From assembly GCF_001938565.1 (NCBI RefSeq), contig NZ_MSYM01000018.1:186001-250000 (forward strand): DNA of 64,000 nucleotides. The letters are read 5' to 3'. Each line of letters begins with the position of its first letter. Within the stretch, counting starts at the first letter, position 1. This DNA is from Rhodoferax antarcticus ANT.BR. Its GTDB lineage: Bacteria; Pseudomonadota; Gammaproteobacteria; Burkholderiales; Burkholderiaceae_C. The translations under genes and the position numbers were made by a program. This document shows positions 35,892 to 45,544 of the stretch, piece by piece. The notes below the pieces were generated by a model that ran no database searches, was not told where the DNA came from, and saw only the letters and a list, made by a program, of their open reading frames with translations.

Positions 35892-35905
35892 TTGAGGTAT
35901 ATCAA
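35892..35905 (-). promoter_or_regulatory. FNR/DNR-type box
   Basis: TTGAGGTATATCAA matches the TTGAT-N4-ATCAA pattern in nine of ten fixed positions. It lies 36 bases before the regulator ATG, suggesting autoregulation. Confidence 0.55.
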
Positions 35906-36400
35906 AAAGTAAAGCAAATTTGACAAAGTTGCTGTAAAACACGTCCGCCAACCTCTGCTTACCAACACCCTGCCCTGTCTGCTGATCCAAATCGCCCGGT
36001 GTATCGCCACTTTTGACCCCGCCGACGCAACAACCGCGCACGTGTGGCGCGACGCTTGGGCGTTTTTCCCGGGCCAGCGCGTCAAAGCCTCAGGTCCGGC
36101 GCTTGATCTGCCGCAAGAAGCTGACAAGATCGTTGACGCATGTCAGCACTTCATGCAGCCTTCTGACTGTATTGATTTTTATAGCTGTCTGCGCTTATGC
36201 CATAAGGGCTAGATGGTTAAAAGACTTATATTTTTTATCGAGCTCATGGTGATCTGGCCAGCATCCAACACATCACCAAGATCGGCAATGGCCAGGACGC
36301 GGTTGGCGCTTTGCCACACCTCAGACATCGCTTCAAGGGCCAGACGTTCGCCTACACTCTTTGACCACCCACGCCCACCGATACTCACTCACGCCAGCCC
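35906..36400. other. Stretch with possible gene remnant
   Basis: Plus-strand frame pieces read HVWRDAWAFFPGQR, ALDLPQEADKIVD and, after dispersed repeat copy 5, HGDLASIQHITKIGNG and LRHRFKGQTFAYTL before a stop. Each looks like normal coding sequence but the repeat and a stop divide them. This could be a small gene broken by the repeat; the family is not recognised. Confidence 0.35.
36178..36230 (+). repeat. Dispersed repeat copy 5
   Basis: TTTATAGCTGTCTGCGCTTAT, CCATAAGGGCTAGATGG, TTAAAAGACTTAT: a close match to the reference copy at 26097. Confidence 0.7.
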
Positions 36401-39400
36401 ATGCAAGGACAACTCTTCAGCCAAGACTTTTTGACGCGCGGCGTGCAGGGTACTCCGCCCAACCAAGCCTTGAGTGTCACGTCGTTTGCCGCATTCGAAT
36501 CTACTCTGCGCACCATTTACGGTGGTCTGGACGCGGCCTCCACCATCAACGAGGCGCAAACTGAAAGCTTGGTCATCAACAAGGTGCTGGTCGCATTGGG
36601 TTGGGGCGACGACTTCATGCCCCAGGTCAACCTGTCGGGCAAGCGCCGTGAAGACGTGCCGGACTGCCTGCTGTTTGCCGACGCAGCCGCCAAAGCGCGG
36701 GCGCTGCCGCTGAAGGACGATCTGCGCTACCGCCACGGCCTGGCCATTCTGGAAGCCAAGCGCTGGCTGCGTCCACTGGACCGTGGCGACCTGTCAGAAG
36801 CCACTGACCCGGATGCGCCGTCAAGCCAAATGCTGCGCTACCTGAGTCGCTCCGACGTGGTGTCTGAGCGTGCCGTCAAGTGGGGCATGCTGACCAACGG
36901 TGCCGTCTGGCGCCTGTATTGGCAAGACGCCCGCTCCCGCTCTGAAGAATTCTTTGAGGTAGATCTTGCGGCTGCCTTGGGCCTGCCAGGCATTCAACAC
37001 ACTTTGGACGAGGTAGCGCCCGACCACGCCCTCAAACTCTTTCACCTGTTCTTTAGCCGCGCTGCATTTTTGCCGCAGGACTGGGACAACGCTGGCCGCA
37101 GCTTCCACGCCTACGCGCTCAACGAAGCCCGTTTGTATGAAGAAAAAGTCTCACAAGACCTGGGTGCACGCGTCTTTGCCGACATCTTCCCGCAACTCGC
37201 CGATGCCCTGGCCCGTGGCGACCTGCACGCCCAGACCCACAAAATTGGCCACGGCCAGTTCACCCGGCCCCAATTTACCCCCGTGTATCTGGACGAGGTA
37301 CGCGAAGCCGCGCTAGTGATGCTGTATCGCTTGCTGTTTTTGTTTTACGCCGAAGACCGCAACTTGCTGCCCGTACGCGACCCACGCTATGCACCCTACA
37401 GCGTGCGGCGCATCCGCGAGGAAGTACGTGACAAAGTGGATGCTGGCACCCGCTTCTCGAAAACCATGCCGCTTATTTGGCTTTCCCTGAGCGGTGCGTT
37501 TGATCTGATTGATGTGGGTGACGACGACATCGGCATGCCTGCCTACAACGGCGGCCTGTTCGCCCGCGAACGCTCAGCGCTGCTGACGCGCACCAAGGTG
37601 CCCGATTCGGTCATGGCCCCCATCATCGACGCCCTCTCGCGCCGCACCGAAGAACTGCTGCGCGGCTGGATCAACTACCGCGACCTGGCCGTCGCCCACC
37701 TGGGCAGCATCTATGAGCGTTTGCTGCAATACAGCCTGGTGCACGAAGTGCAAGCCAAAGACGACTACAAAGACAAGCCCGAAATCAACCGCATCAGTGC
37801 GCAGCCCGCCAGTTTTGCGCGCAAGGTCTCAGGCAGCTATTACACGCATGACGACCTGGTACGCCTGATCCTGCGCGAGTCGGTGGGCCTGCTGGCCCAG
37901 GAACGGCTGGATGGCTTTGCCGCCCACCTGAAAAAACTGTCCAAAAAAACCTCGCTTAACCCTAGCGACTGGGACGCGCTCGACACCAAAGACCCGGCCA
38001 GCCAGATTCTGGAGCTCAAAATTTGCGACCCCGCCATGGGCAGCGGCCATTTTTTGGTGGCGTTGGTGGACTTTCTCGCCGATCGCGTGCTGGAAACCGT
38101 TGCCACCGCCACGCTGGACGTCAACGCCCAACCCTGGGCTGCACATCTTGTAGAAAGTGGCCGGCCCTGGCAAAGCCCGGTGCTGGCGCGCCTGGCGCAC
38201 ATTCGCAGCAGCATCAAAACCACCGCCAAAGAACATGGCTGGGTGGTAACTGACGCGCAGCTGGACGACCGCCACATCGTGCGACGCATGATCCTGAAGA
38301 AAAGCATCTTCGGCGTGGACAAAAACCCCATGGCCGTGGAACTGGCCAAAACCGCGTTGTGGCTGCACACATTCACCGTCGGTGCACCGCTGAGCTTTCT
38401 TGACCATCACCTCAAGATTGGCGACAGCCTGCATGGCGAGCAGTTGCCGGTGGTGCAGCGCGGACTGCAGGATTTAGGCGCGCTGCTGTTGCAAACAGAA
38501 TTCGACCGCCTGGCACGCTCAGCGAAAGCCCTCGCTCAGGTCGCTGATCTCACCGATGTGGACATCGGCGAGGCCCAGCTTTCCAAGCAACTCGCCACCG
38601 AGGCCGCCGAGCAACTCGCGCCCATCCACGCGGTGTTGGACTTCTGGCGCGCACTGCGCTGGCTGATTCCCGGCTGGCCGGTGAAAAAAGTCAGCCAGCT
38701 GGCGCAGTTGCTCAAACTCCCCAAGCAAGAGCAAATGCGCCAGAGCGAACTCGCGGACGGCAAGCACCCTGAATATGCGGCCATGCTGAAGCTGCTGGAG
38801 CCCGGGCAAAACCTGGTCGCGCTACTGGGTGTAGGGCAAGTTGAAGGCACCGACCCAGCCAGCCAGGCTGCCAATGCGTTGATGGGGCGCGCCCGTGCGT
38901 TGGCCCAGCGTGAAACGTTCTTTCATTGGCAAACCAGCTTTCCCACTGTATTTGGCATGGGCAGCAAGGGCGGCTTTGACGCCATGATTGGCAACCCGCC
39001 GTGGGACCGCATCAAGCTGCAAGAGGTCGAGTGGTTTGCTGAACGTTCACCCGCCATTGCCGCCCAACCGCGCGCAGCCGACCGCAAACGCATGATCGCC
39101 GCCCTGCAAGGTGTCAACATGACGCAAACCGGCGTCAACACCCCGCCCATGGTGGACTTGTGGGCGCACTACCAGGACGCCAGTGAGCGCGCCGAGGCCA
39201 ATGCCCGCGTGCTTGGCAACGGCAAGCTCGGCAGTGGTGACTACCCGCTCTTGGGCGGCGGCGATGTCAACCTCTACAGCTTGTTTGTTGAGCGGGCACA
39301 GGCGCTGATTCAGCCCCAAGGCGTGGTGGCACTCATCACCCCCAGCGGCATTGCGGCAGACAAGGGTGCGGCGGAGTTTTTCCGCTCCATCAGCAGCACC

Positions 39401-40891
39401 GGCAAACTGCGCGCCCTGTTTGATTTTGAAAACCGCAAGGTGTTTTTCCCCGACGTGCACGCCAGCTTCAAGTTTTGTGCCCTGGTGTTTGGCAACGCCC
39501 CGCGCTATGCGCCAGTTCCTGGAAACTCGTCATATTCAGTGCCAAATCCGCCCCTAGCCCTTGCCAATCAAGCGCTAGTAGCTATTGATTTAGGAGCAGT
39601 CGAGATCACTGGCGCGACCCCACCCAAGCCGCTGCCACTGCCACTGCCACTGCCCACGCGCTGCGCCTTTTATTTGCACAGCCTGGCGGAGCTGGACGAC
39701 CCTGAACGCACCCTGCTGCTGGGCGCGCAAGATTTTGTGCGCGTCAACCCCAACACCGGTGCCGCCCCCATCTTTCGCAATCGCCGCGATGCGGACATCA
39801 CGCTCAAGCTGTATGCCCGGCACCCGGTGCTGGTGCGGCACGGCGCCGTCAGCAACTCCCTGGGCAAGCAGTCGGATGAGAAAACCTGGCCGGTGAAGTA
39901 CGCCGCCATGTTTCACATGACCAACGACTCGGGTTTGTTTCTGAAAGCCGAAGAGTTGCAGGCGCAAGGCTGGGTACCTGCGCCGCTGAATCGTTGGGAA
40001 AAACCCGCTACAGGCAAAGACAAGGGTCGAATTCAAACCGCTGTGCCGCTGTACGAGGGCAAGATGGTGCAGATGTTCGACCATCGGGCGGCGGATGTGG
40101 TGGTGAATGAGGCCAATCTCAAACGCGCCGCGCAACAGGAAAGCGTCTCCCAATCCGAAAAAGCTAGTTCAGCTCGTTACCCCTCACCACAGTATTGGGT
40201 GCTTGATTCGAACGTCGTCAATACTTGGGACGGTGATTGGTGCATAGCCTACAAATCCGTGACAGCCCCGAGCAATATGCGCACCTTGATTGCGGCCATC
40301 GTACCCAGGTGCGGCGTGGGCAACAGCATGGCCATGCTGATACCTCAAGCCGGGGCCGAGACGGGTTACGCCGACTGGGCACCATTGCTCATGGCAAACT
40401 TAAGCAGCATGGCCTTTGACTTTGCCTTGCGGCAAAAGGTACAGGGACAAAACCTCAACTGGTTCATCGTTGAACAAGCCACCGTCATCGCCCCCGAGCG
40501 CTTTCAAGAGCCCCTGCCCGCAGCCTTCGCCGCCGCCATGCGCGCCGCCAAGCTGATGAACGGCCACCCTGACGACCCGACCGTGGCCGACTTCGTAATT
40601 CCCCAGGTGCTGGCACTGACCTACACCGCCTTTGACATGGCACCGTTCGCCCGCGACCTGGGCTATGTGGATGCCCAAGGCGCGGTGTTGCCGCCGTTTG
40701 TGTGGAACGAGGACGAACGCCGTGCCCGCCTTACCGCGCTGGATGCGCTGTTTTTCTACCTCTATGGGCTAGACGCTGAAGATGCGGCCTACATCATGGA
40801 CACCTTCCCGATCGTGCGTGAGCACGACACCAAAGTTTTGGGTCACTACCGCACGCAGGTGGATGTTTTGCAGGTGCTGGCGCTGTTGTAG
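36401..40891 (+). CDS. Type IIG-like restriction-modification protein
   Basis: Single-chain nuclease plus adenine methyltransferase with its own specificity region. In the 1496-aa product PD (87-88) and ILEAKRW (116-122) form a PD-(D/E)xK nuclease core. The N6-adenine methylase motifs follow: DPAMGSGHFL near 544 and GNPPWDR near 864, of Eco57I type. The C-terminal 450 residues would hold target recognition. No helicase motifs are seen, so it is not a type ISP or type I enzyme. It stands alone with no partner. Residues around 1050-1065 are encoded by dispersed repeat copy 6. Recognition sequence unknown. Confidence 0.82.
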   Translation: MQGQLFSQDFLTRGVQGTPPNQALSVTSFAAFESTLRTIYGGLDAASTINEAQTESLVINKVLVALGWGDDFMPQVNLSGKRREDVPDCLLFADAAAKARALPLKDDLRYRHGLAILEAKRWLRPLDRGDLSEATDPDAPSSQMLRYLSRSDVVSERAVKWGMLTNGAVWRLYWQDARSRSEEFFEVDLAAALGLPGIQHTLDEVAPDHALKLFHLFFSRAAFLPQDWDNAGRSFHAYALNEARLYEEKVSQDLGARVFADIFPQLADALARGDLHAQTHKIGHGQFTRPQFTPVYLDEVREAALVMLYRLLFLFYAEDRNLLPVRDPRYAPYSVRRIREEVRDKVDAGTRFSKTMPLIWLSLSGAFDLIDVGDDDIGMPAYNGGLFARERSALLTRTKVPDSVMAPIIDALSRRTEELLRGWINYRDLAVAHLGSIYERLLQYSLVHEVQAKDDYKDKPEINRISAQPASFARKVSGSYYTHDDLVRLILRESVGLLAQERLDGFAAHLKKLSKKTSLNPSDWDALDTKDPASQILELKICDPAMGSGHFLVALVDFLADRVLETVATATLDVNAQPWAAHLVESGRPWQSPVLARLAHIRSSIKTTAKEHGWVVTDAQLDDRHIVRRMILKKSIFGVDKNPMAVELAKTALWLHTFTVGAPLSFLDHHLKIGDSLHGEQLPVVQRGLQDLGALLLQTEFDRLARSAKALAQVADLTDVDIGEAQLSKQLATEAAEQLAPIHAVLDFWRALRWLIPGWPVKKVSQLAQLLKLPKQEQMRQSELADGKHPEYAAMLKLLEPGQNLVALLGVGQVEGTDPASQAANALMGRARALAQRETFFHWQTSFPTVFGMGSKGGFDAMIGNPPWDRIKLQEVEWFAERSPAIAAQPRAADRKRMIAALQGVNMTQTGVNTPPMVDLWAHYQDASERAEANARVLGNGKLGSGDYPLLGGGDVNLYSLFVERAQALIQPQGVVALITPSGIAADKGAAEFFRSISSTGKLRALFDFENRKVFFPDVHASFKFCALVFGNAPRYAPVPGNSSYSVPNPPLALANQALVAIDLGAVEITGATPPKPLPLPLPLPTRCAFYLHSLAELDDPERTLLLGAQDFVRVNPNTGAAPIFRNRRDADITLKLYARHPVLVRHGAVSNSLGKQSDEKTWPVKYAAMFHMTNDSGLFLKAEELQAQGWVPAPLNRWEKPATGKDKGRIQTAVPLYEGKMVQMFDHRAADVVVNEANLKRAAQQESVSQSEKASSARYPSPQYWVLDSNVVNTWDGDWCIAYKSVTAPSNMRTLIAAIVPRCGVGNSMAMLIPQAGAETGYADWAPLLMANLSSMAFDFALRQKVQGQNLNWFIVEQATVIAPERFQEPLPAAFAAAMRAAKLMNGHPDDPTVADFVIPQVLALTYTAFDMAPFARDLGYVDAQGAVLPPFVWNEDERRARLTALDALFFYLYGLDAEDAAYIMDTFPIVREHDTKVLGHYRTQVDVLQVLALL
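39549..39597 (-). repeat. Dispersed repeat copy 6 (inside the RM gene)
   Basis: On the minus strand AATAGCTACTAGCGCTTG and GGCAAGGGCTAGGGG match the block order of the reference copy. The host frame stays open. Confidence 0.6.
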
Positions 40892-41032
40892 TCTGGCGTC
40901 AATGAACCGAGGCTGAGCGTGCTGTCATTAAGCGCACCAGCCCAGAATCTCTCGACAGACGCAGCGCAGGTTCGAAGAACCGCTAATCAACCACTTCGAT
41001 TAACAACGGCAAGTGTTCGCACTACTACATGA

Positions 41033-41085
41033 AAAATAAGCCTCTAACCCTTATAAGTCAAGGGCTTTTAGCTATAAATATAGAA
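41033..41085 (-). repeat. Dispersed repeat copy 7
   Basis: On the minus strand TTTATAGCTAAAAGCCCTTG, ATAAGGGTTAGAGGCTTAT. It lacks the CTAAAA part. It lies between the RM gene and livF. Confidence 0.6.
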
Positions 41086-41104
41086 GCAATCTTAATCTGG
41101 TAAA

Positions 41105-41821
41105 TCATTCACCCAGATATGCAGCGCGCACTTTCGGGTCTTTCAGCATGGTTTTGCCCTCGCCGGTCATGGTGATCAAGCCGGAGTCCATCACATAACC
41201 GCGGTCAGCAATGGCCAGCGCGCGGCTGGCGTTTTGCTCCACCAGCAGCACGGTCACGCCTTGGGCGGACACGTCGCGGATCACCTCAAAGATCTTGTCG
41301 ACCATGATCGGTGCCAGGCCCATGGAGGGCTCGTCGAGTAACAACACCTTGGGCCGGCTGATCAGCGCGCGGCCCATGGCCAGCATCTGCTGCTCGCCAC
41401 CGCTCAAGGTACCCGCTAGTTGGTCTTTGCGCTCGTTCAGGCGCGGGAAAATGCCAAACACCTTGTCGATATCGCGCAGGATCTCAGCCTTGTCATTGCG
41501 GATGTACGCGCCCATATGCAGATTTTCCAGAATGGTCATGCGGGTGAAAATGCCGCGGCCTTCGGGCACCATGGCCAGGCCCTGCTTGACCAGATCCCAC
41601 GGGCCCTGACCACGAATGCTTTTGCCCATGTATTCGATGTCGCCATCGTTGATTGGCAAGGAGCCGGTGATGGCCTTCATGGTGGTGGTTTTGCCCGCAC
41701 CGTTGGAGCCGATCAGCGACACCAGTTCGCCCTCGCGCACCTCAAAATCCACGCCCTTGACGGCCTGGATGCCGCCGTAGGCCACTTTGAGGTCTTTGAT
41801 TTTCAGAAGAACATTTGTCAT
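41105..41821 (-). CDS. livF: Branched-chain amino acid ABC ATPase
   Basis: The 238-aa product has Walker A GSNGAGKTTT, signature LSGGEQQMLAMGRAL and Walker B VLLLDEPSMGLAP, with the short LivF form. ATG 41821 lies one base after the livG stop. Last gene of livHMGF. Confidence 0.92.
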   Translation of the reverse strand: MTNVLLKIKDLKVAYGGIQAVKGVDFEVREGELVSLIGSNGAGKTTTMKAITGSLPINDGDIEYMGKSIRGQGPWDLVKQGLAMVPEGRGIFTRMTILENLHMGAYIRNDKAEILRDIDKVFGIFPRLNERKDQLAGTLSGGEQQMLAMGRALISRPKVLLLDEPSMGLAPIMVDKIFEVIRDVSAQGVTVLLVEQNASRALAIADRGYVMDSGLITMTGEGKTMLKDPKVRAAYLGE

Positions 41822-41822
41822 A

Positions 41823-42593
41823 TCAGTGGCCACCTGTGCCCAAATAGGCTTCAATCACTTTTTCATTGCGCTGCACTTCGGCGGGTGTACCCACAACCAA
41901 CTGCTTGCCATAGTCCAGCACGGTGACGCGGTCACACAGACCCATGACCAGCTTCACGTCGTGCTCAATGAGCAAAATGGTGCGGTTGTCATTGCGAATT
42001 TTGTCGATCAGCTCGCGCAGCAACACCTTTTCGGTGTTATTCATACCGGCGGCGGGCTCGTCCAGGGCAATCAGTTGCGGGTCGGTGGCCAGGGCACGGG
42101 CGATCTCCAGGCGCCGCTGGTCACCATAGCTGAGCGTGCGCGCCTTGAAGTCCGCCAGGCGGCCAATGCCCACGTAGTCCAGCAGTTCCCGGGCGCGCTG
42201 GGCAATGGCAGCTTCTTCCGACTTGAAACTTGAGGTGCGAAAAATGGCACCCAACAGGCCCGAATGGGTGCGCACATGGCGCCCGACCATGACGTTTTCC
42301 ACCGCTGTCATTTCCGCAAACAGCCGAATATTTTGAAAAGTGCGGGCAATGCCAGCCTTGGCCACCTCATGCACGGCGGTGGGCTTGTAGAGCTTGCCCG
42401 CCAACTCGAAGGTGCCGGTGTCGGGGGTGTACAAGCCGGTGAGCACGTTGAAAAAAGTGGTTTTGCCCGCGCCGTTGGGGCCAATCAGGCCATACACCTG
42501 GCCGCGCTGTATCTGGATGCCTACATCGCTCAGGGCCTGCAGGCCGCCAAAGCGCTTGGACACACCTGATACGTTAAGTACTGTGTCTGTCAT
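41823..42593 (-). CDS. livG: Branched-chain amino acid ABC ATPase
   Basis: The 256-aa product has Walker A GPNGAGKTTFFNVLTG, the LivG insertion with FQNIRLFAEMTAVENVMVGRH, and LSYGDQRRLEIARAL. It is 36 bases after livM. Confidence 0.92.
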   Translation of the reverse strand: MTDTVLNVSGVSKRFGGLQALSDVGIQIQRGQVYGLIGPNGAGKTTFFNVLTGLYTPDTGTFELAGKLYKPTAVHEVAKAGIARTFQNIRLFAEMTAVENVMVGRHVRTHSGLLGAIFRTSSFKSEEAAIAQRARELLDYVGIGRLADFKARTLSYGDQRRLEIARALATDPQLIALDEPAAGMNNTEKVLLRELIDKIRNDNRTILLIEHDVKLVMGLCDRVTVLDYGKQLVVGTPAEVQRNEKVIEAYLGTGGH

Positions 42594-42629
42594 AGTCTTG
42601 AGTTCCTTGGTAACACTGCCCGGACCCGT

Positions 42630-43712
42630 TCAGGGCTTGACGTTGGGCAGTGACTTGCCATGCTCGGGCGACGGCCACAGGCCGCGCGGGCGCAACAGCA
42701 TGATGCTGATCATGGCCAGCGCAATCAGCAACTGGCGCAGGATGGAGGCATCCAGCCGACCGCCCGTCAGGCTTTGCAAGGGGCCGGCCACGTAGCGCAG
42801 CACTTCTGGCAAGGCGGATAGCGCAACTGCGCCCAGAATGACGCCTGGCAAGTGGCCGATGCCGCCCAATACCACCATGGCAACGATCATGATCGACTCC
42901 ATCAGACTGAACGATTCGGGTGAGATAAACCCTTGGAACGAGGCAAACATGGCGCCCGATACGCCACCAAAAGTGGCACCCATGCCAAAGGCCAGCAGTT
43001 TCAGGTTGCGGGTGTTGATGCCCATGGCCTTGGCCGCAATTTCATCTTCGCGAATCGCCATCCAGGCGCGGCCCACGCGCGACAACTGCAGGCGGTGCGA
43101 AATGATCACACTGACCACCACCAGCGAGAGAAACAGGTAGTAATACAGCGTCACAGACGGGATGTCGTAGCCAAACACCTCAATGCGTTTGCCAAAACTC
43201 ATGCCAAACAAGGTCAGCGAATCGATCTGGCCAATACCCTTGGGGCCGTTGGTGAGGTTGATTGGGTGGTCCAGGTTGTTCATGAACACACGGATAATTT
43301 CTCCAAAGCCCAGCGTCACAATGGCCAGGTAGTCACCTCGCAGGCGCAGCGTGGGTGCACCCAGCAGCACCCCAAACAGCCCCGCCAAACCCGCCGCTGC
43401 CGGGATGATGAGCCAGATCGGGGTATGCAAGCCATCCGGGAACATGGCGGCAATGGCCGGAAAGTTCTCTGACAGGTGCGGTGAGGCCAGCAAGCCATAC
43501 ATATAAGCGCCGATGGCGAAAAACGCCACATAACCCAGGTCCAGCAGACCAGCGTAGCCCACCACAATGTTCAGGCCCAGGGCCAGCAACACATACAGCA
43601 GCGCCATGTCGGCAATGCGCACCCAGGCGTTGCCGAAGTTCTGCAGAATCAGGGGTGCGACCAGCAGTCCGACGGCTGCCAGCAGGAAAACGATGATTTG
43701 TTTTTGTTTCAT
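42630..43712 (-). CDS. livM: Branched-chain amino acid ABC permease
   Basis: The 360-aa product has many membrane helices and the LivM signatures YVLLALGLNIVVGYAGLLDLG and LRLRGDYLAIVTLGFGEI. ATG 43712 follows AGGAG by about 7 bases. It starts 10 bases after the livH stop. Confidence 0.92.
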   Translation of the reverse strand: MKQKQIIVFLLAAVGLLVAPLILQNFGNAWVRIADMALLYVLLALGLNIVVGYAGLLDLGYVAFFAIGAYMYGLLASPHLSENFPAIAAMFPDGLHTPIWLIIPAAAGLAGLFGVLLGAPTLRLRGDYLAIVTLGFGEIIRVFMNNLDHPINLTNGPKGIGQIDSLTLFGMSFGKRIEVFGYDIPSVTLYYYLFLSLVVVSVIISHRLQLSRVGRAWMAIREDEIAAKAMGINTRNLKLLAFGMGATFGGVSGAMFASFQGFISPESFSLMESIMIVAMVVLGGIGHLPGVILGAVALSALPEVLRYVAGPLQSLTGGRLDASILRQLLIALAMISIMLLRPRGLWPSPEHGKSLPNVKP

Positions 43713-43722
43713 GGCGGGTCTC

Positions 43723-44652
43723 CTAGGCACGATCTGCCACACGCTCACCCAGCAAACCAGAGGGCCGCAGCGTCAACACAAAGATCAGCACGATGAACGC
43801 AAAAATGTCTGAATAGTGGCTACCCAGCAAGCCACCGGTGAGGGCACCGATGTAACCCGCGCCGAGAGATTCAATCAAGCCCAGCAAAATACCGCCCACC
43901 ACCGCACCTGCCAAGTTGCCAATGCCGCCAAAAACCGCCGCGGTGAACGCCTTCAGGCCGGGCAAAAAGCCCATGGTGTGCTGCACCGTGCCGTAATTGG
44001 CGGCCCACATGACGCCCGCGATGGCCGCCAAAACCGCACCGATCACAAAGGTGGCCGAGATCACGAAATCGGGCTTGACACCCATTAGCGCGGCCACACG
44101 CGGGTTTTCCGCAGTGGCGCGCATGGCACGACCCAGCCGGGTGTAATTCACCAGCCACATGAGTACCGCCAGCGAGATCGCGGTCATGCCCAGAATCAGC
44201 ACCTGGGTGAGGGTGATCACCGCCCCGCCAATTTCGTACGGCACCATTGGCAGCAGATTGGGATAGGGTTTGTAGTTGGGCTTCCAAATGATCATGGCCA
44301 GCGTCTGCAACAGCAGCGACATGCCAATGGCGGTGATCAGTGGCGCCAGCCGGGGGCTGTTGCGCAACGGCCGGTAAGCTAGCTTCTCGATCGAGAAGTT
44401 CAAGACAGCAGCCACCACCGCAGCAATCGCCATGGCCACCAGCAGAATCACCCAGCCGGGCGTGCCAGGCATGGCGTCCTGCATCATGCCGATGATGCTC
44501 CAGCTGGTCAGTGCGCCCACCATCAGCACCTCGCCATGGGCAAAGTTGATCAGGCCAATGATGCCGTACACCATGGTGTAGCCCAAAGCCACCAACGCAT
44601 ACATGCTGCCCAACACCAGACCATTGATGATCTGTTGTATGAAGGTTTCCAT
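43723..44652 (-). CDS. livH: Branched-chain amino acid ABC permease
   Basis: The 309-aa product starts METFIQQIINGLVLGSMYAL and has YGIIGLINFAHGEVLMVGAL and AVFGGIGNLAGAVVGG, all LivH hallmarks. First gene of the operon; no substrate-binding protein is in the window, so it must come from elsewhere. Confidence 0.92.
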   Translation of the reverse strand: METFIQQIINGLVLGSMYALVALGYTMVYGIIGLINFAHGEVLMVGALTSWSIIGMMQDAMPGTPGWVILLVAMAIAAVVAAVLNFSIEKLAYRPLRNSPRLAPLITAIGMSLLLQTLAMIIWKPNYKPYPNLLPMVPYEIGGAVITLTQVLILGMTAISLAVLMWLVNYTRLGRAMRATAENPRVAALMGVKPDFVISATFVIGAVLAAIAGVMWAANYGTVQHTMGFLPGLKAFTAAVFGGIGNLAGAVVGGILLGLIESLGAGYIGALTGGLLGSHYSDIFAFIVLIFVLTLRPSGLLGERVADRA

Positions 44653-45066
44653 AAATATTATTCTCCGAAATTAGCCGAAAGCTGTGTCGACCGGTACGTC
44701 GGCTCACCTGGTGAACCTGCAAAACCCTGCACTACAAGCAACTCAAATCGTCACGCAATATACATGCCAAAACGACGCCGTCAGGGGCGGAAGTGGCCGC
44801 GATTGTAGTCAACGCGGCGGGTCGGTCCGAGGAGCATATTGCGGGGTCGACCCTTGTCAGTAGGTGACGTCAAGTTAGCTTAACCAGCATAAGGTTAACG
44901 CATTGAGAACGACTGCCCCGTCTGTTCGAGCCATGCTTTTCTGGAGCAAACACCCTGTCGCAAGCACTGCCAATTTTGTCATTCAGCGCTGGCCAAACAA
45001 TTCCGATACGCTGAAAATTTTTAATTTAGTCAAATAAATCAACGCTTTACAAGCACCTATTTACAA
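44653..45066. other. Gene-free stretch between livH and the NifX-like gene
   Basis: About 410 bases with no convincing frame. It should hold the livH promoter and the upstream activator region for the sigma-54 promoter at 45067. I do not see a clear NifA-type TGT-N10-ACA site. Confidence 0.4.
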
Positions 45067-45082
45067 TGGCATGATGGTTGCT
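45067..45082 (+). promoter_or_regulatory. Sigma-54 promoter
   Basis: TGGCATGATGGTTGCT matches the -24/-12 pattern TGGCACG-N4-TTGCW with one mismatch and the exact GG-GC spacing. It lies about 50 bases before the NifX-like ATG. Confidence 0.7.
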
Positions 45083-45130
45083 TATTCACTGGCTAACGCA
45101 GCAGCCGCTGCCTCCTGATTGAGACGCCCC

Positions 45131-45544
45131 ATGAAAATCGCTATTACCAGCCAAAACCGAAAAACTATTACCGAACACGCCGGCAAGTGCCGCAAGTTCT
45201 GGATTTATGACATTCAAAACCAACAGATTGTCAGCAAAACGATGCTGGAACTCGACAAAGAGCAGAGTTTTCACGAAAGCGCCCAGAGGGTCGGCCCCCA
45301 GGCGGCTCACCCGTTGGATGGCACAGACCTGCTGATCGCAGGCAGCGCCGGAACCGGCCTGCAAAACCGGCTGGCCCAAAAAGGCATGCAGACCTTGGTC
45401 ACCACCGAAACTGACCCGGATCAGGCCGTGGCTGCCTGGCTGGCTGGCAAGCTGCCACTGGTGACCACGCCACCCCATGACTGCGAAAGTCACCATGGTG
45501 ATGGCCACGACCACCACCACGATCACGACGACCAAGACGCCTAA
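45131..45544 (+). CDS. NifX/NifB-type Fe-Mo cofactor family protein with His tail
   Basis: The 137-aa product starts MKIAITSQNRKTITEHAGKC, typical of the dinitrogenase iron-molybdenum cofactor family (NifX, NafY, MTH1175). It has LIAGSAGTGLQNRLAQKGMQ and ends in a metal-binding tail of His and Asp (SHHGDGHDHHHDHDD). A sigma-54 promoter precedes it. Nitrogen-related or metal-cofactor handling is likely. No other nif gene is in the window, so it may be one of the orphan family members. Its stop overlaps the rarA stop. Confidence 0.8.
   Translation: MKIAITSQNRKTITEHAGKCRKFWIYDIQNQQIVSKTMLELDKEQSFHESAQRVGPQAAHPLDGTDLLIAGSAGTGLQNRLAQKGMQTLVTTETDPDQAVAAWLAGKLPLVTTPPHDCESHHGDGHDHHHDHDDQDA

Noticed and set aside
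36401..40891. BREX PglX methylase
   Set aside because: An N-terminal PD-ExK nuclease core is present and no brx genes (pglZ, brxC, brxL) are adjacent, so type IIG fits better.
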